The notes under the pieces were generated by a model that saw only the letters and a list, made by a program, of their open reading frames with translations, was not told the DNA's origin and did no database searches. From an uncultured Atopobiaceae bacterium (GTDB taxonomy: Bacteria > Actinomycetota > Coriobacteriia > Coriobacteriales > Atopobiaceae): a stretch of DNA of 64,000 nucleotides. Shown here piece after piece: positions 26,335 through 35,306 of this stretch. The first letter of the stretch is position 1. Every line of letters begins with the position of its first letter. The DNA is taken from assembly GCA_944322145.1 (NCBI GenBank), contig CALUNW010000010.1, forward strand, positions 40,615 to 104,614. Reading direction: 5' to 3'. The translations under genes were made by a program, and so were the position numbers.

Positions 26335-28026
26335 ATGGCACGGATCGAGAAGGACTATCGGCGCGCGGTCATCTACCAGATCTACGTCAAGAGCTTCTGC
26401 GACAGCGACGGCGATGGGCTGGGCGACCTGCCCGGCATTATCGGCAAGCTCGACTACCTGGAACGCCTGGGCGTTGACTACCTCTGGCTGACCCCGTTTT
26501 TCCCCTCGCCGCAGCACGACAACGGATACGACGTGTCCGACTACTGCGCCGTGGACCCGCGCTACGGCACGATGGCCGACTTCGACGAGCTCGTAGCCAA
26601 GGCGGCCGGGAAGGGCATGGGCATCATGCTCGACATGGTGCTCTGCCACACCTCCGTTGAGCACGAGTGGTTCCGGCGAGCGTGCGCAGGCGAGGAGCGC
26701 TACCAGCGCTATTACATCCTGCGCGACGGCCGCGGCGCGTCCGGTCCCGGGGACCCCGGCGAGCCGCCCACCAACTGGCAGTGCGCCTTCGGCGGCAGCG
26801 CATGGAAGTGGGAGCCGCGCCTGGGCAAGTGGTACCTGCACCTGCACGACGTGAGCCAGCCGGACCTGGACTGGGCCAACCCCGAGGTCCGCGCGGCGCT
26901 CGCCGACGTGGTGCGCTTCTGGCGCGAGCGCGGGGTCACGGGGTTCCGCTTCGATGTCATCAACCTCATCTCCAAGCCGGAGGTCTTCGAGGACGTTCCC
27001 GGCTCGGGTGCCGCCTGTCGCGCGCTGGTGGCGGATGGCCCGCACGTACACGAGTACCTGCAGGAGCTTGTGGCTTCTGCAGGAATTGACGGAATGATCA
27101 CGGTGGGCGAGATGGCATCGACCGACCTTGCCAACTGCATCCGCTACACCCGCCCGGAGGATCACGAGCTCTCCATGAGCTTCAGCTTCCACCATCTCAA
27201 GGTTGACTACGCCGGCGGCGACAAGTGGACGCTCATGGAGCCCGACATAGCCCGGCTGCGCGAGACCCTGCGCACGTGGCAGGAGGGCATGCAGGCGGGC
27301 GGCGGCTGGAACGCCCTGTTCTGGGACAACCACGATCAGCCGCGCGCGATCACGCGCTTCGGCGGGCGAGCGGGCGTGGGCGAGCGCGGCGGAAGCTGGG
27401 AGCGCGTGGGCAAGATGCTCGCCGTGTGCGACTTCTTCATGAAGGGCACCCCCTACATCTACCAGGGGGACGAGCTCGGCATGACAAACGCCGGCTACAC
27501 GAGCATCGAGCAGTACGACGACGTTGAGAGCCACAACAACTATCGGCTGCTCATGGAGCGCGGCGCCACGGCGGACGAGGCGCTCGCCGTAGTGGGCGAG
27601 CGCTCGCGCGACAACGGCCGCACGCCGATGCAGTGGTCGGCGGGCCCAGGCGCGGGTTTTACGACCGGGACGCCGTGGCTTGAGATCCCGGCGACCTCCG
27701 AGCTGGTGAACGCTGAGGTCGAGGTGGGCGCAGAGGGGTCGCTCTTCGAGTTCTACCGCGTGCTCGTGGCGCTGCGGCACGAGTTGGACGTCGTCACCGA
27801 GGGCGCGGTGCGCTTCCTTGACGCCGGGGACGGTGCGCCCAAAGTGATCGCCTACGAGCGCACGCTCGGCGACGAGCGTCTGGTGGTGGCGTGCTCCTTC
27901 GACGAGGCGCCGTGCGCGACGGCGGACCTGGGCGTCGCGGGCTACGAGGTTCTTCTCGGCACGTATGATGATGCGCCTTCGACGAACGAGCTGCGCCCCT
28001 ACGAGGCCGTGGTCTGGAGGCGGTAG
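26335..28026 (+). CDS. treC: Trehalose-6-phosphate hydrolase (GH13)
   Basis: 563 residues, Shine-Dalgarno GGAGGAGG. GH13 signatures run in order: YQIYVKSFCDSDGDGLGDL, the VLCHTS region, GFRFDVIN with nucleophile Asp207, TVGEM with acid/base Glu259, and DNHDQPR with Asp334. It splits trehalose-6-phosphate into glucose and glucose-6-phosphate. The assignment rests on close homology to TreC/TreA and on direct linkage to the trehalose PTS and treR. A related oligo-1,6-glucosidase specificity cannot be excluded by sequence alone. It is followed by a short hairpin (28042-28055) and AT-rich element copy B. Confidence 0.9.
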   Translation: MARIEKDYRRAVIYQIYVKSFCDSDGDGLGDLPGIIGKLDYLERLGVDYLWLTPFFPSPQHDNGYDVSDYCAVDPRYGTMADFDELVAKAAGKGMGIMLDMVLCHTSVEHEWFRRACAGEERYQRYYILRDGRGASGPGDPGEPPTNWQCAFGGSAWKWEPRLGKWYLHLHDVSQPDLDWANPEVRAALADVVRFWRERGVTGFRFDVINLISKPEVFEDVPGSGAACRALVADGPHVHEYLQELVASAGIDGMITVGEMASTDLANCIRYTRPEDHELSMSFSFHHLKVDYAGGDKWTLMEPDIARLRETLRTWQEGMQAGGGWNALFWDNHDQPRAITRFGGRAGVGERGGSWERVGKMLAVCDFFMKGTPYIYQGDELGMTNAGYTSIEQYDDVESHNNYRLLMERGATADEALAVVGERSRDNGRTPMQWSAGPGAGFTTGTPWLEIPATSELVNAEVEVGAEGSLFEFYRVLVALRHELDVVTEGAVRFLDAGDGAPKVIAYERTLGDERLVVACSFDEAPCATADLGVAGYEVLLGTYDDAPSTNELRPYEAVVWRR

Positions 28027-28041
28027 GCGTGGCTTCCAGGT

Positions 28042-28055
28042 CAGCCTTCGGGCTG
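28042..28055. terminator. Short TTCG-loop hairpin after treC
   Basis: CAGCC-TTCG-GGCTG is a 5-bp stem 15 bp after the treC stop. There is no T tract directly after it, so it is a weak candidate. Confidence 0.35.
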
Positions 28056-28157
28056 CGAAACGTCACACCTAGTGGTACGTACCAGTATTTATAGACTATG
28101 TACTTATCGCTATCCGATAAATTATTTTTTTGAGTGAGATTACCTGTGATGTTTGCG
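28056..28157. repeat. AT-rich ~100-bp element, copy B (inverted relative to copy A)
   Basis: It reads CGAAACGTCACACC at one end and GTGATGTTTGCG at the other. Read in reverse, it shares with copy A the blocks CACAGGTARTCTCACTC, AAAAAATAA, TAGCGATAAG and CTGGTACGTACCACTAGG. It lies between convergent genes. The two copies enclose the esterases and the trehalose regulon. Confidence 0.8.
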
Positions 28158-28187
28158 GTGCCGGGCGGCCGAGAGGGCGCAGTCTCG

Positions 28188-28754
28188 CTACTTGCAGTGA
28201 GCGTCGAGGATGCGGACGAGCTCGCGGAAGCGGCCCTCGGAGAGGGCGCTGCGGGGCACGTAGACGTAGCGCTTCTTTCCAAACCCGGCGACCACAAACT
28301 CCGAGGTCGGGTAGACGACGCGCAGGTCAGCATAGTCAAAGCGCGCATCGACGCCGTGCGCGTCCTCCAGGTGGAGGGCGTCGTCGCACGCAACGACGTG
28401 GATGCTCCCCTCATAGGCGGAGGGGGCCAGCGTCGTGGTGCGCGCATACCGGACGGCGAGCTTGTTCCAGTTGTACTGAACGTACATCATGACCACGGCG
28501 ACCACGAACAGGCCGATGAGCAGTGCGGAGAGGTCGGGCACGAGGATGGCGGCGGCAACGAGCGCGAGCAGCGATGCCAGGTTGACGAACACCATCGAGC
28601 TCTTGAGGCGGGGCGCAAGCTGCTCCGCCGCCCTCGAGAGGGAGAGCTCGTTGTACTCGAAGGTCGCGGCGACGCGCACGTTCTCATACTTGCTGTCGTC
28701 GAAAAGACTCTGCGCGCTCTGCTCGCGGCGACGCGCGGAGGACTTCTTTGCCAT
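28188..28754 (-). CDS. Membrane protein with YcxB-like C-terminal domain
   Basis: 188 residues. A basic N-terminus is followed by two hydrophobic segments at about residues 54-72 and 78-92, then a soluble domain of about 90 residues. The end (RYVYVPRSALSEGRFRELVRIL) resembles the YcxB-type domain found in small Gram-positive membrane proteins. The function is unknown. Good Shine-Dalgarno GGAGATT. A 292-bp gap follows upstream before the next minus-strand gene. Confidence 0.65.
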   Translation of the reverse strand: MAKKSSARRREQSAQSLFDDSKYENVRVAATFEYNELSLSRAAEQLAPRLKSSMVFVNLASLLALVAAAILVPDLSALLIGLFVVAVVMMYVQYNWNKLAVRYARTTTLAPSAYEGSIHVVACDDALHLEDAHGVDARFDYADLRVVYPTSEFVVAGFGKKRYVYVPRSALSEGRFRELVRILDAHCK

Positions 28755-28794
28755 GGAATCTCCTATCGGCTTGGCTACCTGTCACATCCTAGCG

Positions 28795-28822
28795 CATGTG
28801 GAGGGGCTGTCCCCAAGATGTG
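28795..28822. repeat. Degenerate GGGGACAG-core palindrome
   Basis: On the minus strand it reads CACATCTTGGGGACAG followed by CCCCTCCACATG. It is a looser member of the palindrome family and the only one seen 5' of a gene (just upstream of the 28188-28754 gene). Confidence 0.5.
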
Positions 28823-28976
28823 TTTGCCCGGTGAAGAGCACCGCTCACCGGAGATTAGTCGCGTATGGCGTCTGGATGGGGAATGATACTCGTCGTGCAG
28901 GGAGCGACCGCACGACGAGAAGACGTCGCGTGCCGCCGCACTGTAGAGCTGAATAGCTTGGCAGCTGCCAAAGTGG

Positions 28977-29005
28977 GGGCCCGGGCGCTGAGCGCCGGCG
29001 GGCCC
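28977..29005. terminator. GC-rich stem-loop after the 29047-29472 gene
   Basis: GGGCCCG-GGCGC-TGA-GCGCC-GG-CGGGCCC folds into a 12-bp stem with a two-base bulge, 42 bp downstream of the minus-strand gene at 29047. It has no T run. The rest of the 28755-29046 gap holds no other gene or signal I can support. Confidence 0.45.
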
Positions 29006-29046
29006 CTGTCCATGTGAATGGGTGGCAGTGACGTCGCGGGCTGCGC

Positions 29047-29472
29047 CTAGTGTGTTGCGCCCCAGTTCGTCTGCATGTACTCCCAGAGGAAATAGGCCGC
29101 CACGGCGAGAAGCGCGAGCACGGCAACAAGCGCGAAGAACGTCTTTACGCGCGTCTTGCGCTCGCGAGAGACGAAGATGTCGCGCCTGCCCTTGGGAATC
29201 TCAAGATACTGACCGTAGTGGAGGTCGCGACGAAGCTGCTGGCCCTCGGCGCGCGAGCGTCGGTACGCGCGGCCGGAAAGGGCGCCTCCGGGAACGGTGT
29301 AGCCGGAGTCGTGGGTGATGGGCGCGTTCTCCTCTTCGTCCTCGGCAAGGTCGTCAATGGGCTCGACGCTTCGATGAGCCGGGCGCTTGCGCACGTAGGG
29401 GGTGGGGGCGGGGTCTGAGGTCGGCTCGACGCTCTCGACGTCGGGGTTGTCAAGCTCGTTCTCGTTGGCCAT
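29047..29472 (-). CDS. Small protein with one C-terminal transmembrane helix
   Basis: 141 residues, Shine-Dalgarno CGGAGG. The first half is acidic and low in complexity (DNPDVESVEPTSDPAPTP). A basic stretch (KGRRDIFVSRERKTRVK) then precedes one hydrophobic helix at about residues 111-130 and a short tail. By the positive-inside rule the N-terminal part is cytosolic. I do not recognise a family. It is transcribed alone, divergent from hsp20. Confidence 0.6.
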   Translation of the reverse strand: MANENELDNPDVESVEPTSDPAPTPYVRKRPAHRSVEPIDDLAEDEEENAPITHDSGYTVPGGALSGRAYRRSRAEGQQLRRDLHYGQYLEIPKGRRDIFVSRERKTRVKTFFALVAVLALLAVAAYFLWEYMQTNWGATH

Positions 29473-29595
29473 GGTGCCTCCGATGGCAGTCTAGGGACAG
29501 CAATGCCCTCATTCTATGCCAGGCACAGCGCGGCGCGCCCGGCACTCCGGAAACTATACAAACCGTAAGAGATCCTTCGTGAGGAATTCAGAAAA

Positions 29596-29640
29596 ATCTA
29601 AGTCGTAGAGACTTAGATAGGGTGAGTATATATCGCTAAG
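29596..29640. promoter_or_regulatory. HspR-like operator upstream of hsp20
   Basis: ATCTAAGT-N7-ACTTAGAT (29596-29618) has the half-site polarity and the exact 7-bp spacing of the actinobacterial HAIR element bound by HspR (CTTGAGT-N7-ACTCAAG), with a shared AGT-N7-ACT core. A second pairing, CTTAG with CTAAG at 29612-29640, overlaps it and spans GTATATA, a possible -10 box. Confidence 0.5.
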
Positions 29641-29735
29641 AAAACTTCGATTCATCGGTATAGAACTCCTCGGTCGGGGAACAAGAAGAAGTGAGCAACA
29701 GGTGCTCGGCACCAAATTCAAGGGAGTGATCGATT

Positions 29736-30167
29736 ATGGCAAGCATGGTTCCGTACGATCGTTACACGCGCGCACTGCGCAACTGGCCGTTTGACGCGCT
29801 CGACAGCTTCTTCGACGCGCCGTTCGCGCCGCTGTCCTCCACGGCGTCCAGCTTCAAGATGAACGTCGAGGACGCGGGCGACAAGTACGTGATCTCGGCG
29901 GAGCTGCCCGGCGTCAAGCGCGAGGAGATCGACGTCGAGCTCAACGAGGGCCGTCTCTCCATCTCGGTCGAGAAGAAGGAGACCGAGGAGGAGAAGGGCA
30001 AGAACTACCTCTACAAGGAGACCTCCGACTGGAGCGCCACGCGCGGCGTCTACCTCAAGGATGCGGCCGTCGCCGGCCTCACCGCCAAGCTCGAGGGCGG
30101 CGTCCTCACGGTGAACGTTCCCAAGCAGGTCGAGAAGGCCAACGTCACCAAGGTCTCCATCGACTAG
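29736..30167 (+). CDS. Hsp20/alpha-crystallin small heat shock protein
   Basis: 143 residues. The alpha-crystallin domain covers about residues 38-135: FKMNVEDAGDKYVISAELPG at its start, VKREEIDVEL, and the C-terminal KLEGGVLTVNVPK with the conserved GVL. The N-terminus is short and there is no clear C-terminal IxI motif. Small heat shock proteins hold unfolding proteins in oligomers without ATP. The 263-bp upstream gap has an HspR-like inverted repeat, so heat induction is likely. A strong terminator and then a long hairpin follow the gene. Confidence 0.93.
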   Translation: MASMVPYDRYTRALRNWPFDALDSFFDAPFAPLSSTASSFKMNVEDAGDKYVISAELPGVKREEIDVELNEGRLSISVEKKETEEEKGKNYLYKETSDWSATRGVYLKDAAVAGLTAKLEGGVLTVNVPKQVEKANVTKVSID

Positions 30168-30191
30168 CGCTCCTCGAAAGAGGCGACTCAG

Positions 30192-30224
30192 CGGGTCGGA
30201 GCCTTCGGGCTCCGACCCGTTTTT
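30192..30224 (+). terminator. Rho-independent terminator of hsp20
   Basis: CGGGTCGGAGCC-TTCG-GGCTCCGACCCG forms a perfect 12-bp stem with a stable tetraloop, followed by TTTTT. Confidence 0.93.
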
Positions 30225-30318
30225 GCGCGTGGCAGCGGTGGCAATTAGGACAGGTTAAATTGTCACACGTCTGCAGTGTGACAATTTAACCTGTCCTAAT
30301 TGTCGCCGCTGCCACGCG
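30225..30318. repeat. 94-bp near-perfect inverted repeat
   Basis: Two 44-bp arms (42 matches) from GCGCGTGGCAGCGG to its complement CCGCTGCCACGCGC flank a small loop at 30269-30274. Inside each arm is AATTAGGACAGG. The repeat fills the gap between convergent hsp20 and the MBL-fold gene. Confidence 0.85.
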
Positions 30319-30320
30319 CC

Positions 30321-31133
30321 CTACCAGACAGAGAGGGGCCAGTCCTGGGCGGCGCAGCAGATCGTGAGGTGCCCGTCGGGCGTGCGCGCCTCGGGGCGCC
30401 CGTCCTCGTCGGCGCCGACCACGGCGCCCACGGCCGCGGCAAGCGTTCGCACGCAGACGCTCGGGCGGTTGTTCTCCTGCGAGAGATGCATGGCGACGAC
30501 CGTCTCGGTGTCCTCGCCCACGAGCCGCCCCAGCGCCTCGGCTGCCTGAGCGTTGGAGAGGTGTCCCGTCGGCCCGCCCACGCGCGCCTTGAGATAGGCG
30601 GGGTAGTCGCCCGTCGCGAGCATGTGCTCGTCATGGTTTGACTCCAGGGCGAGAATCCTCGCGTCCGCGAGGGCATCCAGCGCCTCGTCGCCGAGCTCGC
30701 CCGTGTCCGTGCAGAAGCCGAGGGCGTCGTCTTGCGTGGAGAAGCGCAGGCCCACCGGGTCGGCAACGTCGTGCGAGGTGGGGAAGGTCCGCACGCGCAT
30801 GCCCGCCAGCTCGAACTCGTCCGAGTGCCCCACGAGCTCGAAGGGCAGCTCTGCGAGGTAGCGCCGCGCCCCGGCCGTCCCGGCCGTGGCAAAGAGCGGG
30901 CCTTCAAAGCGGTTGCAGAACACCGTGAGCCCGCCAACGTGGTCGTAGTGCTCGTGGGTGAGGATCACGCCCACGATGCGGTCTGTGTCCACGCCCAGCT
31001 CGTCAGCCCTGCCGAGAAGTGCGCGGCGCGAGAGCCCGTCATCCACGAGCACCAGGCCGCCCGGGCCTTCCACCAGGGCGGCGTTGCCCTTCGATCCGCT
31101 CGCGAGCACGTGCAGATGAATCTCGGGGGTCAT
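30321..31133 (-). CDS. MBL-fold metallo-hydrolase, YycJ/WalJ-like
   Basis: 270 residues from the start at 31133 (GAGAGGA upstream); the frame is open 60 bp further but the sequence homology begins here. The start HLHVLASGSKGNAALVE is typical of the YycJ/WalJ branch. Metal ligands are present as THEHYDHVGGL (HxHxDH), SHD at about 125, and a late H in VAMHLSQENN. The branch is related to nuclease-type MBL enzymes, and in Firmicutes WalJ accompanies the WalRK system and affects DNA handling. That context is missing here. It diverges from tilS. Confidence 0.85.
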   Translation of the reverse strand: MTPEIHLHVLASGSKGNAALVEGPGGLVLVDDGLSRRALLGRADELGVDTDRIVGVILTHEHYDHVGGLTVFCNRFEGPLFATAGTAGARRYLAELPFELVGHSDEFELAGMRVRTFPTSHDVADPVGLRFSTQDDALGFCTDTGELGDEALDALADARILALESNHDEHMLATGDYPAYLKARVGGPTGHLSNAQAAEALGRLVGEDTETVVAMHLSQENNRPSVCVRTLAAAVGAVVGADEDGRPEARTPDGHLTICCAAQDWPLSVW

Positions 31134-31191
31134 GGGGGTCCTCTCGCTGGCGTACACTGAGCTTCTAGGGTAGCCGTTATGGAGGTAGCGC

Positions 31192-32718
31192 ATGCCGAGC
31201 GTTTCCCGTCGTTACGCCACTGCCAGAAATCGCTTCGAGCGCCCGAGCGGGCAGCGCGACGAGAGCCTTTCTGCCCCCGTCGTGCTCATGGTTTCGGGCG
31301 GCGCGGACTCGACGGCCCTTCTCGTCCTGGCCGCCACCTCGACGCTCGACATCGACGATGGCCGCGGGCCCGCCCGCATCGCGCGCGAGCGCCTGCACGT
31401 CCTGCACGTCAACCATGGGCTGCGGGGCATCGACGCCGAGGAGGACGAGGAGTTCGTGCGCGACCTCTCGTCGCGCTACGGGATCCCCTGCACGATTCGT
31501 CGCGCTGACGTTGCCGGGCTGGCCTCGGCGGGGGACGGCAACGTCGAGAACGCCGGCCGCGTCGTTCGCTATGCGGAGGCGGCGCGACTCGCCAACGACC
31601 TCTCCGCCGCCTTCGGGACGCCGCGGTCCGCGGCGCGCATCCTCACCGCCCACACCGCCGACGATCGCGCCGAGACCTTCTTCATGAACGCGATCCGCGG
31701 GACCGGGGCGGCGGGCCTCTCGTCCATTCCTCGTCGTCGCAACCGCATCGTGCGCCCGCTGCTCGACCGCACCCACGCCGAGCTCTGCGACCTGCTGCGC
31801 ATGCGGGGCATCGTCTGGCGCGAGGACGACACCAACTCCGATACGCGCTATCTGCGGGCGTTCGTCCGCCACGAGGTCATGCCCGTGGCGCGCAGCCGCA
31901 ACCCGCGCGTGGTCTCCAGTCTCTCTACGACCTGCGACATCCTCTCCGACGAGGATGCGTACCTCACCTCGGTAGCCGCCCGCGCGCTGCGCGACCTCAC
32001 GCGCGGCGAGGACGAGGGCCTGATCGTGCTCGACGCCGCGCGCCTCGCCGCGACGGAGGTCGCCGTGGCTCGCCGCGTCGTGCGCGCCGCCATCCTCTCC
32101 GTCTGTCCCGAGGCCCGGCTCGAGGCGCGTCACGTCGCGTCCGTCCTCGCGACGGTCGCCGCGGGGGAGGGGTCGACGAACGTCCCCTTGGGCGCGGAGG
32201 CCCGCGTCGACCACGGGCTTCTCGCCATCAGGTCTCGGGCCGCCTCGGAGGGCCTCTCCGCCGCATGGCTCGAGGCCCCCGGAGAGCTGGCGCTCCCCGG
32301 CGGGCGGCGCCTTCTCGCCCGGGTGCTCCCGGCTCCCGCGGGAGTCGACCTCGTGGCCCACGCCCGCTCCCACTCTCTGGAATGGTCGGGGGAGTCCGTC
32401 CTTCTCGACGCCGTGTCCGCCGGCGTCGACCCGGCGCGCGGAGGCCGGCTCTGGGTGGATGCCCCGAGGGCGGGGGAGGTCCTGTGCCCGCTTGGGATGC
32501 ACGGCCAGTCCAAGAAGCTCTCGGACCTCATCGGCGAGGCGCGCGTGCCGCTCGACGCACGACCGCTCGTCCCCGTGGTCCACGCCTCGCCCACGGGACC
32601 TGTCGTGTGGGTCGCGGGCATTCGGGCCGACGAGCGCGTGCGCTGCACGGCCCATACGAAGTGGCTGCTGGAGCTGACCCTCGCGCGCGCCGCAGACGCT
32701 CCCTGCGCTATGCTGTGA
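31192..32718 (+). CDS. tilS: tRNA(Ile)-lysidine synthase
   Basis: 508 residues. The PP-loop ATP-pyrophosphatase motif SGGADST is at residues 35-41, followed by HVNHGLRG, HTADDRAETFFM and RGTGAAGLSSIP, all signatures of TilS. The C-terminal extension (MHGQSKKLSDLIGEARVP) matches the TilS C-terminal domain. TilS converts C34 of the AUA-reading isoleucine tRNA to lysidine and is essential. It is followed 49 bp later by hpt and then ftsH, the conserved Gram-positive order. Confidence 0.95.
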   Translation: MPSVSRRYATARNRFERPSGQRDESLSAPVVLMVSGGADSTALLVLAATSTLDIDDGRGPARIARERLHVLHVNHGLRGIDAEEDEEFVRDLSSRYGIPCTIRRADVAGLASAGDGNVENAGRVVRYAEAARLANDLSAAFGTPRSAARILTAHTADDRAETFFMNAIRGTGAAGLSSIPRRRNRIVRPLLDRTHAELCDLLRMRGIVWREDDTNSDTRYLRAFVRHEVMPVARSRNPRVVSSLSTTCDILSDEDAYLTSVAARALRDLTRGEDEGLIVLDAARLAATEVAVARRVVRAAILSVCPEARLEARHVASVLATVAAGEGSTNVPLGAEARVDHGLLAIRSRAASEGLSAAWLEAPGELALPGGRRLLARVLPAPAGVDLVAHARSHSLEWSGESVLLDAVSAGVDPARGGRLWVDAPRAGEVLCPLGMHGQSKKLSDLIGEARVPLDARPLVPVVHASPTGPVVWVAGIRADERVRCTAHTKWLLELTLARAADAPCAML

Positions 32719-32767
32719 CCATCGTGATGCTGCGGGCGCCGCGCTTGGCGCCGGAAAGGGGGGCGCA

Positions 32768-33316
32768 ATGGAGGCACTGCACCCGGACGTCAAGGACATC
32801 CTGCTCGGCGAGGATGAGATTCGCGACATCGTAGCCCGCATGGGCGCGGAGATCTCCCAGGACTATGCCGACAAGAACCCGCTGGTCGTAGCCGTGCTGC
32901 GCGGCGCGGTGGTCTTCATGGCCGACCTCATGCGCGCGATCGACTGCCCGATCGGCATCGACTTCATGGCGGTCTCGAGCTACGGTGACGGCGCCAAGAG
33001 CTCGGGCGTCGTGCGCATCGTCAAGGACCTTGACACCAAGATCGAGGGGCGCGACATCCTGATCGTGGAGGACATCCTCGACTCGGGGCTCACGCTCTCC
33101 TATCTCATCGACCTGCTCAAGGGTCGCGGCCCCGCCTCGGTTGAGGTGGCGGCGTTCCTCGTCAAGGATGTGCCCGGCAACACGCCGGCCGTCGCGCCGC
33201 GCTACGTCGGCGCGCACGTGCCCGACGAGTTCATCGTGGGCTATGGCCTCGACTTCGCGGAGCGCTACCGCAACCTGCCCTACATCGGCATCCTCAAGCC
33301 CGAGGTCTACAAGTAG
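32768..33316 (+). CDS. hpt: Hypoxanthine phosphoribosyltransferase
   Basis: 182 residues, close to the family size. The PRPP-binding loop ILIVEDILDSGLTL is intact, as are AVLRGAVVFMADL near the start and DFMAVSSYGDG. It salvages hypoxanthine and guanine with PRPP. The Shine-Dalgarno GAAAGGGGGGC is 7 bp before the ATG. It belongs to the tilS-hpt-ftsH cluster. Confidence 0.95.
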   Translation: MEALHPDVKDILLGEDEIRDIVARMGAEISQDYADKNPLVVAVLRGAVVFMADLMRAIDCPIGIDFMAVSSYGDGAKSSGVVRIVKDLDTKIEGRDILIVEDILDSGLTLSYLIDLLKGRGPASVEVAAFLVKDVPGNTPAVAPRYVGAHVPDEFIVGYGLDFAERYRNLPYIGILKPEVYK

Positions 33317-33373
33317 CGCCGACGTCGCAACGCCGACGGCATGCCGGCGCCGCGCACACCCAAGGAGAGACGC

Positions 33374-35296
33374 TTGTCCGATAAGAACAACTACCCGCTC
33401 GGCCCCGTCGGTCCTGAGGGACGCACCCGCCCGGCGGTCATCACGAGCGCCGTCGTGGTCGCCATTGTGCTCTACCTCGTCTTCTCTTCGGGGACCGGGG
33501 GCTTTGGTCGCGGCCGGACCACGGACGCGCTCGCCACGAACGAGTTCGTGACGGCCGTGGAGGACGGGCGCGTCGACAGCGTCTCCTACAAGACCGAGGA
33601 CGGCAGCGTCTCCGGCTCCTATTGGCGCGACGGGTCCGACGTCGACGACGACGGCGCGCTCGTCAACTACACGAGCGTCTACGTGGGCGCGGACTCGCTT
33701 GCCGCGCTCATGGCGGACCATCCCGACGTGACCTACCAGATCGACACGAGCGACTCGAGCATGTTCGAGACGGTGCTCGTCTCGGTTGTCCCCACGCTGC
33801 TGCTCGTGGGCGTCTTCGTGTACTACATGAGCCGCGTGTCGAGCCAGAACGACCGAACCATGTCGTTTGCCAAGACCAAGGCGCTCACCACGGAGGCCGA
33901 GCGCCCCAAGGTAACGTTTGCCGACGTCGCGGGCGTTGACGAGGCGGTCGAGGAGCTCCAGGAGATCCGCGACTTCCTCTCGGACCCCGAGCGCTATCAC
34001 AAGATGGGCGCGCGCATCCCCCGCGGCGTGCTGCTCGTGGGCCCTCCCGGCACCGGAAAGACGCTGCTGGCCAAGGCCGTGGCCGGCGAGGCGGGCGTCC
34101 CGTTCTTCTCGATCTCCGGGTCTGACTTCGTGGAGATGTTCGTGGGCGTGGGCGCCTCGCGCGTGCGCGACCTCTTCAAGCAGGCCAAGGGGGCGGCCCC
34201 CTGCATCGTCTTCATCGACGAGATCGACGCGGTGGGCCGCCAGCGCGGAGCGGGCCTGGGCGGCGGCCACGACGAGCGCGAGCAGACCCTGAACCAGCTG
34301 CTCGTCGAGATGGACGGCTTCGAGGAGAGCTCCTCGGTCATCCTCATCGCCGCCACCAACCGGCCCGACATCCTCGACCCGGCGCTGCTGCGCCCGGGGC
34401 GCTTCGACCGTCGCGTGACCGTGGACCGTCCTGACGTGGGCGGCCGCGAGAAGATCCTGCGCGTCCATGCGGAGGGCAAGCCCTTTGCCGATGACGTCGA
34501 CTTTGGGCGCCTGGCCAAGATCACGCCGGGCTTCACGGGCGCCGACCTCGCCAACCTCATGAACGAGTCCGCCCTGCTCGCCGCGCGTCGCCACCTCTCC
34601 ACCATCGGCGCCGGGGAGGTCGAGGAGGCCATGGAGCGCGTGATGGCGGGCCCCGAGCGCAAGAGCCGCGTCATCACCGAGCGGGAGCGCCGGGTCATCG
34701 CCTATCACGAGTCCGGCCACGCGCTCGTGGGGCACGTCCTCGAGAACTCCGACCCCATCCACAAGATCAGCATCGTGAGCCGCGGCCAGGCGCTCGGATA
34801 CACGATGCAGGTGCCCGAAGAGGACCATTTCCTCGAGACGCGCGACGGCATGCTCGACCAGATCGCGGTGCTTCTGGGCGGTCGCACGGCCGAGGAGCTC
34901 TTCTGCGACGACATCACCACCGGCGCCTCCAACGACCTCGAGCGCGCCACCAAGCTCGCCCGGACCATGGTCACGCGCTACGGCATGAGCGAGAAGCTCG
35001 GGACGCAGGTCTTCGGCGAGGCGCAGCACGAGGTATTTCTGGGCAGGGACTACGCCAACCGCCAGGACTACTCCGCCGAGACCGCCAAGCGGATCGACGA
35101 CGAGGTCGAGCGCATCATGCGTGAGGGGCACGATCGGGCGCGCTCGGTGCTGGACGCTCGCCGCGACCAGATGGACACGATGGCGCGTGTGCTGCTCGAG
35201 CGCGAGACCGTCGAGGGCGAGGCCGTGGAGGCCCTGCTCGACGGTCGCTGGGCGGAGTACGAGGCAGGCGAGAAGGACGACGAGTCGCAGCGCTAG
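33374..35296 (+). CDS. ftsH: ATP-dependent zinc metalloprotease FtsH
   Basis: 640 residues from a TTG start at 33374, 4 bp after CAAGGAGAGA; an ATG at 33341 lies before that Shine-Dalgarno and is unlikely. Two membrane helices (about 20-37 and 132-152) bracket an extracytoplasmic domain. The AAA module has Walker A GPPGTGKT (223-230), Walker B IVFIDEID and the second region of homology [20 protein letters not shown]. The zinc site is HESGH at 445-449. It is a membrane-anchored quality-control protease. It ends 10 bp before a large hairpin. Confidence 0.96.
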   Translation: MSDKNNYPLGPVGPEGRTRPAVITSAVVVAIVLYLVFSSGTGGFGRGRTTDALATNEFVTAVEDGRVDSVSYKTEDGSVSGSYWRDGSDVDDDGALVNYTSVYVGADSLAALMADHPDVTYQIDTSDSSMFETVLVSVVPTLLLVGVFVYYMSRVSSQNDRTMSFAKTKALTTEAERPKVTFADVAGVDEAVEELQEIRDFLSDPERYHKMGARIPRGVLLVGPPGTGKTLLAKAVAGEAGVPFFSISGSDFVEMFVGVGASRVRDLFKQAKGAAPCIVFIDEIDAVGRQRGAGLGGGHDEREQTLNQLLVEMDGFEESSSVILIAATNRPDILDPALLRPGRFDRRVTVDRPDVGGREKILRVHAEGKPFADDVDFGRLAKITPGFTGADLANLMNESALLAARRHLSTIGAGEVEEAMERVMAGPERKSRVITERERRVIAYHESGHALVGHVLENSDPIHKISIVSRGQALGYTMQVPEEDHFLETRDGMLDQIAVLLGGRTAEELFCDDITTGASNDLERATKLARTMVTRYGMSEKLGTQVFGEAQHEVFLGRDYANRQDYSAETAKRIDDEVERIMREGHDRARSVLDARRDQMDTMARVLLERETVEGEAVEALLDGRWAEYEAGEKDDESQR

Positions 35297-35306
35297 GCCC
35301 AAATGA

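Noticed and set aside
33341..33373. ATG at 33341 as the ftsH start
   Set aside because: No ribosome-binding site, whereas the TTG at 33374 follows CAAGGAGAGA.
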